Source of the DNA: PALSA-693 sp963781155
GTDB taxonomy: Bacteria > Actinomycetota > Acidimicrobiia > Acidimicrobiales > Palsa-688
Direction of reading: 5' to 3'
NCBI GenBank assembly: GCA_963781155.1
Contig: CAWAEC010000016.1
Coordinates: 1,054,001-1,118,000, forward strand
DNA: 64,000 nucleotides
Within the stretch, counting starts at the first letter, position 1. Each line of letters starts with the position of its first letter. The position numbers were made by a program, and so were the translations under genes. Under the pieces are notes generated by a model. That model was given only the letters and a program-made list of their open reading frames with translations, did no database searches and was not told the origin of the DNA. Shown here in pieces: positions 43,773 through 53,427 of this stretch.

Positions 43773-44978
43773 ATGAACGAGGCGGCGATAAACCTGGACT
43801 GGTTGGTGTCGGTAGACGATCACGTTCTCGAGCCGCCGAACGTGTGGCAGGGTCGGGTGCCGGCGGAGTACCACGACGCGGCACCACGGATCGAGTCGAC
43901 CTCCGCCGGCGAGTTCTGGGTGTACGAGGACAAGCGAGTTCCCTCCGGTTCTGGCCTGGGCGCGGTGGCGGGAAAGTCGAGGCCGGAGTTCAGTCCTGAC
44001 GCTGTCCCGTACGCGGAAATGCGTGCAGGATGTTACGATCCGGTGGCCCGGATCGACGACATGAATGTGGCCGGGATCATTTCGTCTCTGTGTTTTCCTA
44101 CCTTTCCGCGTTTCTGTGGCCAGATATTCTGGGAAGCCAGAGACAAGGATCTGGCATTGTTGTGTGTCAGGGCCTACAACGACTGGATGCTCGAGGAATG
44201 GTGTGCTGCCGCACCCGGTCGGCTCATCCCCCTGACGCTGATTCCACTGTGGGATCCGCAGCTGGCAGCCGCTGAGCTTGAACGTTGTGCAGGATTGGGT
44301 TCACACGCGTTTGCCTTCTCCGAGAATTTCGAACCATTGGGACTGCCAACGATCAACGACCCGAGTCGCTATTGGGAGCCAGTTCTTTCGGTTGCCAACG
44401 AGGCAGGCATGGTCGTCTGCATGCACACCGGTTCTTCGTCCACGATGCCGCCGATCAACAAGTACTCCGGCTTCATGGCCAACCTGGCATGGGGAGCGGC
44501 CCGGACGGCGGGTGCCATGCTGTCCTGGTTGTTCAGCGGGTACTTCGAGAAGTATGACAACTTGAAGATCGCCCTCTCAGAGGGGGAAATTGGCTGGATT
44601 CCTTACTTCCTGGAGCGGGCCCAGCAGGTCTACGACACCGACCATTACTGGGTGGAGCGGGGACGTGAGCTAAATGGCATCGGCGCAGCCGGCGGGCTCA
44701 GAACGGCCGGGGAGCTCGATATCAGACAGCTGTACCTCGACCACGTTTTTGGGTGCTTTATCGACGATCGCCACGGCCTGCGAAACCTTGACACCATCGG
44801 TGAGAACAACGTGATGTATGAGACCGACTATCCCCATTCCGACTCGACCTGGCCCCATTCCATCAAGTTGGCGAAGGAACGTCTGGAGGAGGCGAACCTG
44901 ACACCGGGAGTACAACACAAGATCCTGCGCGCGAACGCGGAACGACTTTTCCAGTTCAAGGCGCCGGCTGCGGGCTAG
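43773..44978 (+). CDS. Amidohydrolase_2 family protein
   Basis: ATG 43773 after AAGGGAGA begins INLDWLVSVDDHVLEPPNVWQ. The 401-residue protein continues with DMNVAGIISSLCFPTFPRFCGQ, LCVRAYNDWMLEEWC, the His ligand in MVVCMHTGSSSTMPPI, and the metal Asp in VMYETDYPHSDSTW. This form with VSVDDHVLEPP is common in actinobacterial catabolic clusters. It is followed, on the same strand, by a CaiB gene and another amidohydrolase, an arrangement that suggests one operon of three. Confidence 0.88.
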   Translation: MNEAAINLDWLVSVDDHVLEPPNVWQGRVPAEYHDAAPRIESTSAGEFWVYEDKRVPSGSGLGAVAGKSRPEFSPDAVPYAEMRAGCYDPVARIDDMNVAGIISSLCFPTFPRFCGQIFWEARDKDLALLCVRAYNDWMLEEWCAAAPGRLIPLTLIPLWDPQLAAAELERCAGLGSHAFAFSENFEPLGLPTINDPSRYWEPVLSVANEAGMVVCMHTGSSSTMPPINKYSGFMANLAWGAARTAGAMLSWLFSGYFEKYDNLKIALSEGEIGWIPYFLERAQQVYDTDHYWVERGRELNGIGAAGGLRTAGELDIRQLYLDHVFGCFIDDRHGLRNLDTIGENNVMYETDYPHSDSTWPHSIKLAKERLEEANLTPGVQHKILRANAERLFQFKAPAAG

Positions 44979-45031
44979 AGAGATCACGTGACGCTCCGAA
45001 GACAGGGAAGCGCACGGTCGCCTGGAGGGAA

Positions 45032-46246
45032 ATGTACGACGTCGCCGCAGGTGTGAAGGTCGTCGAGGTCGCGATGTATATGTTTGTGCCGACAGCCGGG
45101 GCGGTCCTGGCCGACTGGGGTGCGGATGTCATCAAGATCGGGCACCCCGATTACGCCGACCCCATGCGCGCCAACGCAATTGGTGGTCTTCCCGACAAGG
45201 ATCTGGATGTCGGGTTTATGTGGGAGATCAGTAACCGAGGTAAGCGATCCGTTGGCGTGGACCTGGCAACCGAGGAAGGTCACCAGATTCTTCGGACTCT
45301 GGTGGCCGAGGCGGACGTCTTCTTGACCAGCTTTCTCCCGTCCGCTCGTCGACGGCTCCGCATCGAGGTAGACGACATCAGGGGCATCAATCCAAACATC
45401 GTCTACGCCCGCGGGTCGGGCCAGGGTGTGCGGGGCCCGCAGCACGACGCACCCGGGTTCGACCACACATCTTTCTGGGCGAGAAGTGGGCTCGCGCACG
45501 CGGCGTCCATGGTAAGCGGCGAGTTTGTGCCGCAGCCTGGCCCCGCGCTCGGCGATCTCCTGAGCGGCTTTGCTCTCGCGTCAGGGATCATGGGTGCGCT
45601 GCTCAAGCGGGATCGGACGGGGATTTCGTCGGTCGTCGACGTGTCACTCCTTGGCACAGGAGTGTTCGCCTTCTCCCCCAGTGTTGTCGCGAGCGAACTC
45701 TACGACGTCGACACGATTCCTCGGTTACCTCATCGCGACCTGACCAATCCGATGGTCGGCGCCTATGACACCAAGGACGGACGCCAGGTATATCTCTCGG
45801 GCTTGCGAACGGACCGGGGGTGGGAGGAGTTCTGCATCTTGGTTGATCGCCCCGATCTGGCGAGCGACCCGCGCTTTGCCGAGGGCCCGGCTCGGATACA
45901 GAATCGCCGAGCCTGTATAGAGGAGCTCGACGCGGTCTTTGCAAGCCGGACTCTGGCCGACTGGCAGCAGTTGCTGACGGGAACTGACCTTGCCTGGGCG
46001 ACAGTCCAGACCGCACGGGATGTGCACACCGACGCCCAGGTCCAGGCCAACAATTACGTGACCAGCGTGGTGAGCAGTGCGGGATCTGAGTATCCGCTTA
46101 CGGCCAGCCCGGTTCAATTTGATGAGGTACCGCCGGCGATGACCAGGGCGCCCGAACACGGAGAGCACACCGACGAGGTGCTGCTGGGTCTCGGGATGAC
46201 CTGGGATCAGCTTCTTGCGCTGAAGCGACGAGGAGTGGTCTCGTGA
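45032..46246 (+). CDS. CaiB/BaiF CoA-transferase family protein
   Basis: The 404-residue product reads VKVVEVAMYMFVPTAGAVLADWGADVIKIGHP, then the catalytic Asp in APGFDHTSFWARSGLAHA, LASGIMGALLKRDRTGISSVVDVSLLGTGVFAF and a terminal PEHGEHTDEVLLGLGMTWDQLLALK. Unlike the protein at 33839 it keeps the Asp. The start at ATG 45032 sits after GGAGGG with a very short gap. It lies between two amidohydrolases, 50-80 bases from each. Confidence 0.9.
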   Translation: MYDVAAGVKVVEVAMYMFVPTAGAVLADWGADVIKIGHPDYADPMRANAIGGLPDKDLDVGFMWEISNRGKRSVGVDLATEEGHQILRTLVAEADVFLTSFLPSARRRLRIEVDDIRGINPNIVYARGSGQGVRGPQHDAPGFDHTSFWARSGLAHAASMVSGEFVPQPGPALGDLLSGFALASGIMGALLKRDRTGISSVVDVSLLGTGVFAFSPSVVASELYDVDTIPRLPHRDLTNPMVGAYDTKDGRQVYLSGLRTDRGWEEFCILVDRPDLASDPRFAEGPARIQNRRACIEELDAVFASRTLADWQQLLTGTDLAWATVQTARDVHTDAQVQANNYVTSVVSSAGSEYPLTASPVQFDEVPPAMTRAPEHGEHTDEVLLGLGMTWDQLLALKRRGVVS

Positions 46247-46324
46247 GTCTGCCTGTTTCGGGGGGTGCCACCGTCCCATCCGATCGTTTCGTCTCTCCGC
46301 TCATGTTCAATCGAAAGGACTGGC

Positions 46325-47519
46325 ATGACCCGCACCTACCACGCCATCTCTGGGGACGGCCATCTCGAGATCCCGCCCGATGACTTCGTCGGTTACGTCC
46401 CCGAGCAGTATCGAGACCGGGCGCCGCGCCGCATCCAAACAGGTGACGGTGGCGACAGTTGGCTGATCGAAGGGGTGCCGCTGGTGCACACAGGTTCGAA
46501 TCTCACCGCTGGTGGCAAGGTCAAGCATCGGGGCTTGTCCTATTGGCGTCCCGACGGGGGCCGTTCGACGGGGGCCGGGGGCGCCATTCAACGATTGCAG
46601 GAGCAGGACCTGGATGGCATCGACGCGGAGGTTCTTTTTCCTCCGATCTTTGTCAAGGACGCGCTGGCTGGCATCGCTGACTCCGACGCCTACGAGGCTA
46701 TCGTTCACGCCTACAACGTATTCGTGGCAAAGGATGTTCAGGCGGTTGCGCCCGATCGATTCGTGGCGCTCGGTGTGATTCCCAATCGCGGTCTCGACGG
46801 TGCGGTGACCGAGCTCAGGCGTTGCGCCGATCTCGGGCTGCCGGCAATCTGCCTTACCTCCTTTCCGAACGGAGGAGGCACGGCGAAGCCAGAGGACGAC
46901 GGCTTCTGGGAGGAAGCCCTGTCGCTGGATATGCCGGTCACCGCCCACACGCACTTCGGAGCTCCCTACCCCCCGTTCGTCACCGGGCCTCAGGCGGGCG
47001 CACATCCAAACGCCGGAACTCTAACGACGCGGCAGGCGTTCCAGCGGCCGCTCTGGACGGTAGCCCAGCTGATGGCCACCGGAGTGTTTGACCGCTTTTC
47101 GGAGCTGAAGATCTACTTCGCCGAGACGAACGCCAGCTGGCTCCCGAACGGTCTGTACGAGATGGACGAGAACTACCAGACGTACGAGCACACTTTCACC
47201 ACGAAGCTGTCCAGGCTTCCCAGCGAGTACGTCCGTGATCACGTATGGTTCTGCTTCATAAAGGACGTGCCGGTGGCATCCATGATCGACTTGCTGCCGG
47301 TCGACAATCTCATGTGGGGAAGCGACTTTCCTCATTCCGTTGGCTCGTTCCCCAAATTCGCGCACGTGGCTCGAGGAGACCTTTTCTGACGTTTCCGCCG
47401 ACGTCGTTCGCAAGATTCTGGTCGAGACGCCCGCCGCATTTTTCCATCTGGATCCAGCTGCGCCGGTTACCGAGACCGATGAGGTGTTGGGACGAGCCGC
47501 AGAGCCGGTTCGCGTCTGA
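46325..47519 (+). pseudogene. Amidohydrolase_2 family protein, frameshifted near the C-terminus
   Basis: The gene starts at ATG 46325 (TYHAISGDGHLEIPPDDFVGYVP) and reads through LDMPVTAHTHFGAPY and NLMWGSDFPHSVGSFP, the metal Asp. In CCCCAAATTCG (47351-47361) one extra A shifts the frame to an early stop at 47389. Dropping it restores TWLEETFSDVSADVVRKILVE and TPAAFFHLDP to a TGA at 47517-47519, a normal end. The truncated form loses about 55 residues after the last metal ligand; activity is doubtful. Restored length is about 397 residues. Confidence 0.8.
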
Positions 47520-47579
47520 ACCGAACTGCACGAAGGCCGCAGTCCGCCCGGCCGCGTTGTCCGGGTCCCGACAATGCGA

Positions 47580-48569
47580 CTAGGGAGCGCCGTCCCTTAC
47601 GACCCGGGCGTGTGCGTAGGCGCGGACATCCGGCAAGACCTCGTTGACCAACCGATCGGTAATGATGTCGCCGGTCCCCGCCTTCGACATGGGGCTAAGA
47701 ACGAAATGCCGCGCCCCGGCATCGACGAATTCCTTGAGTTTGGCGGCAACCTCCTCCGGCGTTCCGGCTGCCGCGACCCGGTCGATCATCGCGGTGAAGT
47801 CCTGGTTATAATTGCCGCCGATCGCCTCTGCCGCATCCCGTCGAGACTCCGCGCTGTCCGGACCGACATTGATGAACACATGGGCGAACCATTGGAAGCT
47901 GCTCAGGTCCCGACCCGCCTCGACCGCCAGGTCGCGAACGGTCGCGACCGATTCGGCGTAGCGCCTCGGTGAGTACAGATATGGCATCCAGCCGTTTCCC
48001 AGTGTCGCGGCGCGACGCATCGCTACTTCTTTGCGGCCGGCGACAATGATCGGCGGGCCGCCCGGTTGGACCGGCCCTGGATGAAGCCGAACGTCCTCCA
48101 TGGAGTAGAAGCGACCGGCGTGCGTGATGGGCGCCGCCGTCCACAAAGTCCGGATCAAGGGGATGGCCTCGTCGGTGCGGCGCCCTCGCTCGGAGATCGG
48201 CACCTGGCAGGCCCGGAATTCCTGAGGGTACTCGCCGCCCACGCCGACGCCGAGTATGACTCGCCCGCCGGTCATACGATCCAGGTCGGCCACCTGTCTG
48301 GCCACGATGGCCGGCGGGTAAAGAGGCAGGAGCAGAATAGCGGTGCCAACCTGCACTCGATCGGTCAGGGCGGCGAGGCGGGCGAGGCCCATCATGGCGT
48401 CGCTTGACGGGTTGCGCGATGCGATATGACCTCCCGACCACAAGGAATCGATCCCGGAGGCTTCAAGCTCAGCGATCCGCCGGGCGCTTCCACCTGCCTG
48501 AAACCCAAACCGAACACCGGGATCGGCCATCAAATCCCCTCCCATGAGGTCGTCGTTCGTTTCATCCAA
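47580..48569 (-). CDS. LLM class F420-dependent oxidoreductase
   Basis: The 329-residue luciferase-like product has FGFQAGGSARRIAELEASGIDSLWSGGHI, VQVGTAILLLPLYPPAIVARQVADLDRMTGGRVILGVGVGGEYPQEF (residues about 71-117) and GGPPIIVAGRKEVAMRRAATLGNGWMPY. The last block is typical of F420-dependent members. It is the third gene of a minus-strand operon after the UGSC protein, 66 bases apart. The exact start (48569 or internal ATGs at 48545 and 48530) is unsettled. Confidence 0.88.
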   Translation of the reverse strand: MDETNDDLMGGDLMADPGVRFGFQAGGSARRIAELEASGIDSLWSGGHIASRNPSSDAMMGLARLAALTDRVQVGTAILLLPLYPPAIVARQVADLDRMTGGRVILGVGVGGEYPQEFRACQVPISERGRRTDEAIPLIRTLWTAAPITHAGRFYSMEDVRLHPGPVQPGGPPIIVAGRKEVAMRRAATLGNGWMPYLYSPRRYAESVATVRDLAVEAGRDLSSFQWFAHVFINVGPDSAESRRDAAEAIGGNYNQDFTAMIDRVAAAGTPEEVAAKLKEFVDAGARHFVLSPMSKAGTGDIITDRLVNEVLPDVRAYAHARVVRDGAP

Positions 48570-48635
48570 GTTGAATCTAGACGACTGGAGCCCAGAGTCC
48601 AGTTGCCCGGGACCCAGCCGGTCGTCTACGCGCGA

Positions 48636-50351
48636 TTACGTCCGACGGATCGCCTTGGTTACGGAGTTGGTGCCGCCGAAGCAGAATTGGCTGCGCCCTG
48701 CTTTGGCGCCGACCACGAAAAACTCGAAGCAGTCCGGGGACGGGTTAACGGTGACCCTGGTGTCAGGTGCGTCCAGGAGCCACAGCAGCTCCGGATGGGA
48801 TGCCCGGAAGGCGTCCATCGACTGGTTGAGCATAAGCTCACGGAACTCGAGCTTGGTTTGCCGGTGGATCGCATTTTTGATGTCATCGGGGGTCCACCCG
48901 GCCTGGGCGAACACCGCCGCGTGGTCTGGGGCCATCAGCAGGAGATTGGAGAAGGCGCCATGAAACGGATAGCCGGCGGAGAGGGGGGCGTTCTTCTTTA
49001 TCAGCCAGGCCCCGGCAGACGGTGTGCCGGTAGAATGCGACGTGAGCGTGGCCCAAGATTCAATTAGTTTGTCCGGTTCGGAGTTCTGAAAGTCGAAGAA
49101 CTCCGTCATCCCGTAAGGCACATTGACTGTAACCGTCGATTGCTCAAGCGCGAATCCCTGCTGGACGCGCCACGGATCCCAGGGAGTGCGCTCCTCGTTC
49201 TCGGCGACGCATGCCGAGAACTTCATCGGCGTGCCAATGGTGTCCATGTCGGAGATGCCGGGATATGACAAACCGACATTCATCATGATCAGCCGGAGAG
49301 CCCGGCCGATGGACACGTTGACATGCGAGACTGACCCGGGTCCCAGTGCGCATATCCCACGGTTCATCCCGATCTGGTCCGCGATCGGGCCGGACACAAG
49401 AACGATCGGGGCCTGCGGTCCAGTCGACATGGCCCAGGTGCGAAGACCGATCGAAGGCTCCAGGATGCAGTCCATCATCGCCATCACGACCGGCATGGCG
49501 TCGGGTCGGCACCCGGCCATTACTGCATTGGCCGCCACCTTCTCGACCGTCCCGATCCCGAAACCCGGAGCGAACAACCCGACCACCTCACCTCCGTCGC
49601 GGCCGGCGCCTTCGATCATTGCGTCGACCTTGCGTCTGGTTGGCGGCACAAGCGGCAGACCGTCACTCCAACCGTTCGCGACGAAGGCTCGCTGCATCGT
49701 GTCGAACGCGTCCAAGAGGTCCTCGCCCCGGAAATGGAACTCCGGTGCGTCCTCCAGCACCATTTGGTCGAACTGCGGCAATTCCGGCAGCACGGCCCGA
49801 TCAACGATCAAGCACTCGACCAACTCAGGAAAGGAGTCATCGACCATTTGCTGTATCTCGAACGGCGTCTTGTTCGAGAAGCACTCGGGCACGACCACAG
49901 GGCAGGCCTCGGGCACCCCGAAGGTCTTGGTACTGAACCGGGCATCCTCTTCGAAGATTGCCGCCGTGTAGCCGGCTGCCGGAACCCCCCGCCGCTCCAG
50001 TTCGCACAGGTCCCGCATCAGCCAGGATGTGCAGCTCCCGCAGTCCGCGCTCGTGGCGACCACTGCGTCGGCCCGCTCTGAGAGCATCGCGAGCTGATCC
50101 TGGGACAGGTACCGATTGGTTCCGCCCAGGTCCCCCACCACATCAAGGAACCGAACTCCGCTAAAGCGTTTCTCGAGCAAGTCACGGGACCGGGCAAGAG
50201 CTGCGAGGCCGTTCTGTTTGCCATTCCAGTACAGAGCCACCGTCCTCCCGTCGAGCGTCGGCGGCCGCCCGGCGGGGGCATGACGGTCAGCCCCGTTGCG
50301 CTCGGCGTCCGGAGCAGCTACGGGGTTGACAATGGTCAAGTCTGCGGTCAT
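48636..50351 (-). CDS. UGSC-family protein, cysteine form
   Basis: ATG 50351 gives 571 residues. The N-terminal domain has TVALYWNGKQNGLAALARSRDLLEKRF and SADCGSCTSW (residues about 101-110): the family motif U-G-S-C, where U is selenocysteine in some members, is C-G-S-C here (TGC codon). The second part (about 200-570) is the domain with WSDGLPLVPPTRRKVDAMIEGAG, EKVAANAVMAGCRPDAMPVVMA and GALGPGSV-like text. The cysteine pair suggests a redox or C-S reaction. The preceding NifU-like gene and the following LLM gene appear to share its operon. Confidence 0.85.
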   Translation of the reverse strand: MTADLTIVNPVAAPDAERNGADRHAPAGRPPTLDGRTVALYWNGKQNGLAALARSRDLLEKRFSGVRFLDVVGDLGGTNRYLSQDQLAMLSERADAVVATSADCGSCTSWLMRDLCELERRGVPAAGYTAAIFEEDARFSTKTFGVPEACPVVVPECFSNKTPFEIQQMVDDSFPELVECLIVDRAVLPELPQFDQMVLEDAPEFHFRGEDLLDAFDTMQRAFVANGWSDGLPLVPPTRRKVDAMIEGAGRDGGEVVGLFAPGFGIGTVEKVAANAVMAGCRPDAMPVVMAMMDCILEPSIGLRTWAMSTGPQAPIVLVSGPIADQIGMNRGICALGPGSVSHVNVSIGRALRLIMMNVGLSYPGISDMDTIGTPMKFSACVAENEERTPWDPWRVQQGFALEQSTVTVNVPYGMTEFFDFQNSEPDKLIESWATLTSHSTGTPSAGAWLIKKNAPLSAGYPFHGAFSNLLLMAPDHAAVFAQAGWTPDDIKNAIHRQTKLEFRELMLNQSMDAFRASHPELLWLLDAPDTRVTVNPSPDCFEFFVVGAKAGRSQFCFGGTNSVTKAIRRT

Positions 50352-50382
50352 GTCGTTCGTCCCTCGTTCCCGGACTCGTTCC

Positions 50383-50772
50383 TCATTGGGGCCGCGCCAC
50401 CTCGACGGCCACCCGCAACTCAGGGGCACGGCGGGCAATCGTTTCGTTCATGAGTTGTTCCAGTTCCCACCCGGGCAGGACGCAGGCGCCGTCGGCGCAC
50501 TCGATATCGCCCCCCGGGCGGTACTCCACCCGTATCACATTGTCGGCCACGCCCATCAGGAACAATTGGCCTCCGTCTCTGGCGACGATCCGCCCGAACT
50601 GCTCGACCAGCGTGTCAGCCACCGGTTGCAACGCGCACCGGTCCTTTTCCAACATGGACATCCACTGGGCAATCGTATCTCCTTCATCCGCCGCCGGGGT
50701 CAGCACGCGGTCCTCGGTTCGCGGGGCTAGGGTACCGTCGGGCAGTCCGGAAATCGGTGAAGGAGACAGCAT
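50383..50772 (-). CDS. Small NifU-like domain protein
   Basis: The 129-residue product has a C-terminal region like the NifU scaffold domain: FGRIVARDGGQLFLMGVADNVIRVEYRPGGDIECADGACVLP, with two cysteines (C-x4-C, not the usual C-x2-C). The N-terminal 40 residues are loop-like and may not be translated; an internal start (M38, 50661) is possible. It starts back to back with the alpha/beta hydrolase on the other strand. It may deliver Fe-S or bind a metal for the UGSC protein 31 bases downstream. The assignment is tentative. Confidence 0.55.
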   Translation of the reverse strand: MLSPSPISGLPDGTLAPRTEDRVLTPAADEGDTIAQWMSMLEKDRCALQPVADTLVEQFGRIVARDGGQLFLMGVADNVIRVEYRPGGDIECADGACVLPGWELEQLMNETIARRAPELRVAVEVARPQ

Positions 50773-51786
50773 TTGGCGGCTGGGTTCACGGTCCGTTCCG
50801 ATTTGGTCCGGCGCGGCGTCGAGATTGATGTTGGTCCTGCTCTCGGCGCGCCACGCTCGGCGGTGCTGCGCGGGTGGGCCGTGTCCGCCGCCAGCGTGTC
50901 AGTCGCTTCTCTCCCTCTTTTATACTGCCTGGCCGGAGGCCGTTGCTCGACCGGATACTTCGACCTGCACGTCGACGGACGCTCTGACTACAGCATGGCA
51001 GAGCACCTGGCGTCCGCCGGTGCGGTCGTGGTCGCGATGGACCATCTGGGCGTCGGCGCCTCGGATGGGATCGACGACCTGTTCTCGATCCGGCCGACTG
51101 ATCTGGCCCGGGCACACGATGTCGCTTTTCGCGCCATTCTGGCCCGATGCTTGAACGGTGAACTCCTGCCACATCTGCCGGCGCCGGTTGACGTGTTCAC
51201 CGTGGGCGTGGGGCACTCAATGGGCGGAGCCGTCGTGGGTGTGCAACAGGCCACCTACGGCAGCTTCGACGCTCTGGTGCTGCTCGGTCACGGCGACGGC
51301 ATTCCCGAGGTGCTCACACCCGAGGAGCTGACGGTACACGGTCCCGATCTGGCAAGTATCGAACCCGAGCTCATTCGTCTTGCCCGCCTGCGGTTCTCCG
51401 AGGAGAACCGCGACCGGCAACGAAAGCCCCGCGATGGCACCTTCTTTGCCGAGGACGTTCCCGACGTAGTTCGCACGGCATTCAGCCAACAGTCGGTCCC
51501 CCTGCTGAAGACCTGCGGACTGTTCTGGATGCTCCCGGGAGCGGCCCACGCGGAGCGAACGGCCATCGCCGTCCCGACCTTCTTTGGCTTCGGAGATCAG
51601 GACCTCACGCACGAGTACCTCGCGACGATCTCCTCCTACCCTTCGCTGACTGAGCTCCTGCTGTACGTGTTGCCCGGCAGTGGTCATTGCCACAATCAGG
51701 CGAGCGGCCGGCACCTGCTCTGGGACCGGATCCTGGGATGGGTGCGCGTGGTCAGTTCGGACGCCCAATCAGGAGTCGAGTGTTAG
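50773..51786 (+). CDS. Alpha/beta hydrolase
   Basis: A TTG start at 50773 has AAGGAG seven bases upstream. The 337-residue product has the nucleophile elbow VGVGHSMGGAVVG (Ser at about 150), the oxyanion strand LPLLYCLAGGRCSTGYFD and catalytic-type VLPGSGHCHNQ with His near the end, as well as FFGFGDQDLTHEY (Asp). No signal peptide. It overlaps the end of the acyl-CoA synthetase gene by 18 bases (convergent) and shares a start-to-start junction with the NifU-like gene. It may hydrolyse an ester or thioester of the local pathway. Confidence 0.85.
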   Translation: MAAGFTVRSDLVRRGVEIDVGPALGAPRSAVLRGWAVSAASVSVASLPLLYCLAGGRCSTGYFDLHVDGRSDYSMAEHLASAGAVVVAMDHLGVGASDGIDDLFSIRPTDLARAHDVAFRAILARCLNGELLPHLPAPVDVFTVGVGHSMGGAVVGVQQATYGSFDALVLLGHGDGIPEVLTPEELTVHGPDLASIEPELIRLARLRFSEENRDRQRKPRDGTFFAEDVPDVVRTAFSQQSVPLLKTCGLFWMLPGAAHAERTAIAVPTFFGFGDQDLTHEYLATISSYPSLTELLLYVLPGSGHCHNQASGRHLLWDRILGWVRVVSSDAQSGVEC

Positions 51787-53313
51787 CTCCTCAGCCCGCT
51801 TTCGCAGTTCGGCGCGAGCGACTTTCCCCGCGGCGTTGAGCGGCATGGCGTCGAGCTTCCAGATGTACCGTGGGGTCTTGTAGCCGGCGAGGGACTGCCG
51901 ACAGTGTTGTACGAGCTCATCGTTCCCGATATCGGCGCGGGTCACGATAAATGCAGCGGGGACCTCACCTTGGCGCCGGTCTCCCACTCCCACGACGGCC
52001 GCCGCCGACACAGACGAGTGGCGCAGCAGCACCGCCTCCACCTCGGTGGGCGAGACGTTGAATCCGCCCACGATGATGAGGTCCTTCAGACGATCCGTTA
52101 CGTGAAGGTTTCCCTCCGCATCGAGGAATCCTACGTCGCCCGTGTGGAGCCAACCGTCCCTGACGGTGTCATTGGTCGCCAGGGGCTCGTCGATATACCC
52201 GGCCATCAGGTTGTCCCCGCCAACGAGGATCTCGCCTGAGCCATCATCAGAGATGCGGATGCGAACCCCGGGGATTGGCCGTCCGGCGGTACGGGCGACG
52301 ACGTCCGCAGAGTCGCCTGGGCGAGTCATGGTGCACACGCCAGTAGATTCGGTGAGTCCGTACGCGGAGATCACGCGCTCAGCTCGTAGAGTGCCGATGA
52401 GGGATCTGATCAGCTCCGGCGGGACGACGGAGCCTCCGGTGACAACAGTGGACACCGCCGGGCCTCCGCCGTCAGCCAGGTAGCGCTCGACCAGAGCGTG
52501 GAAGAGCGTCGGAGGGCCCTGGAGCAGGACCCGGCCGGAGCCAACCATCTCGGCCAGGAGCTGGTCGAGGTCCAGCACCGGTAAGGGGACGACCGTCGCC
52601 CCGGCACACAAGGCCGCCAGGATTCCGGTCTTGTGACCCGAGATGTGCGCAAAGGGAGCGACAACGGGGTAGCGGTCCCCGCAAGCGAGACCGACGATGG
52701 AGATCCACTCCCGGGTAGTTTGCACCATGGCCCGGTGGCGAAGGCCTACCGCTTTGGGCCGTCCGGTGGTGCCCGAGGTGAACTGGAGGTGGCTCAAGCT
52801 GTCGGGCTCTACCTCCCCGGCCCGCCGCTGCACGTCGGCGAGAGATCGGACATCCCCCACCCATTCGCGCCATTGCGGGCAGCCTCTTCCCTCGCTCGGT
52901 CCAAGCGCGACGACTGGAACGTCGGGAAGCGATCGTCTCGCTTCGTTCGCCAGGTCCCGCCCCAGGAATGCGCCAGCTGCGAACACGATTTTTACTCTTG
53001 ACCGGCTCGCCACCTCTTCCGTTTCCGCCGCCGTCATGCGTGTCCCCACGGGGACAAGCGTCGCGCCCGCCATTGCCGTTCCCAATGCGATCAGGGGCCA
53101 TTCGACCGCGTTTGGGGCCCATAGTAAAACCCGGTCGCCCACTCCCAGCCCGCGCTGGAGCATGGCCTGGCCGACCGTCTCGCAATCTTGCAGAAGTTGG
53201 CTGAATGTCACCATGCGTTGACCGTCAGCCAAAAAGACGTCATGGGGAAACCGCCGCGCGGACTCCTGCACCAGCGCGGGAATAGTCGTCGCGGGCTCTG
53301 AACCCTGTTCCAA
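51769..53313 (-). CDS. AMP-binding acyl-CoA synthetase
   Basis: A TTG at 53313 with GGGAG seven bases upstream is the most likely start; the frame is open to 53850 but unlike the family. The 514-residue ANL enzyme has P-loop-like LSHLQFTSGTTGRPKAVGL, SAYGLTESTGVCTM, the Asp motif GWLHTGDVGFLDAEGN and YKTPRYIWKLDAMPLNAAGKVARAELRK with the catalytic Lys. It activates a carboxylic acid to acyl-CoA and may feed the CoA-transferase steps nearby. It is convergent with the alpha/beta hydrolase. Confidence 0.88.
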   Translation of the reverse strand: MEQGSEPATTIPALVQESARRFPHDVFLADGQRMVTFSQLLQDCETVGQAMLQRGLGVGDRVLLWAPNAVEWPLIALGTAMAGATLVPVGTRMTAAETEEVASRSRVKIVFAAGAFLGRDLANEARRSLPDVPVVALGPSEGRGCPQWREWVGDVRSLADVQRRAGEVEPDSLSHLQFTSGTTGRPKAVGLRHRAMVQTTREWISIVGLACGDRYPVVAPFAHISGHKTGILAALCAGATVVPLPVLDLDQLLAEMVGSGRVLLQGPPTLFHALVERYLADGGGPAVSTVVTGGSVVPPELIRSLIGTLRAERVISAYGLTESTGVCTMTRPGDSADVVARTAGRPIPGVRIRISDDGSGEILVGGDNLMAGYIDEPLATNDTVRDGWLHTGDVGFLDAEGNLHVTDRLKDLIIVGGFNVSPTEVEAVLLRHSSVSAAAVVGVGDRRQGEVPAAFIVTRADIGNDELVQHCRQSLAGYKTPRYIWKLDAMPLNAAGKVARAELRKRAEELTLDS

Positions 53314-53427
53314 CCGTGATCTCCCGAATTCGTCGTCCCGGAAAACTCCTCGGAAACGATAGGACCACGCGATCCGGGGGATCAACCACGGCTGACCCGT
53401 CGACTGCTGAGATAGGGTTCCGGGCCT

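Noticed and set aside
49980..50060. Selenocysteine in the UGSC protein
   Set aside because: The codon is TGC, not TGA, and no SECIS-like hairpin was looked for or needed.
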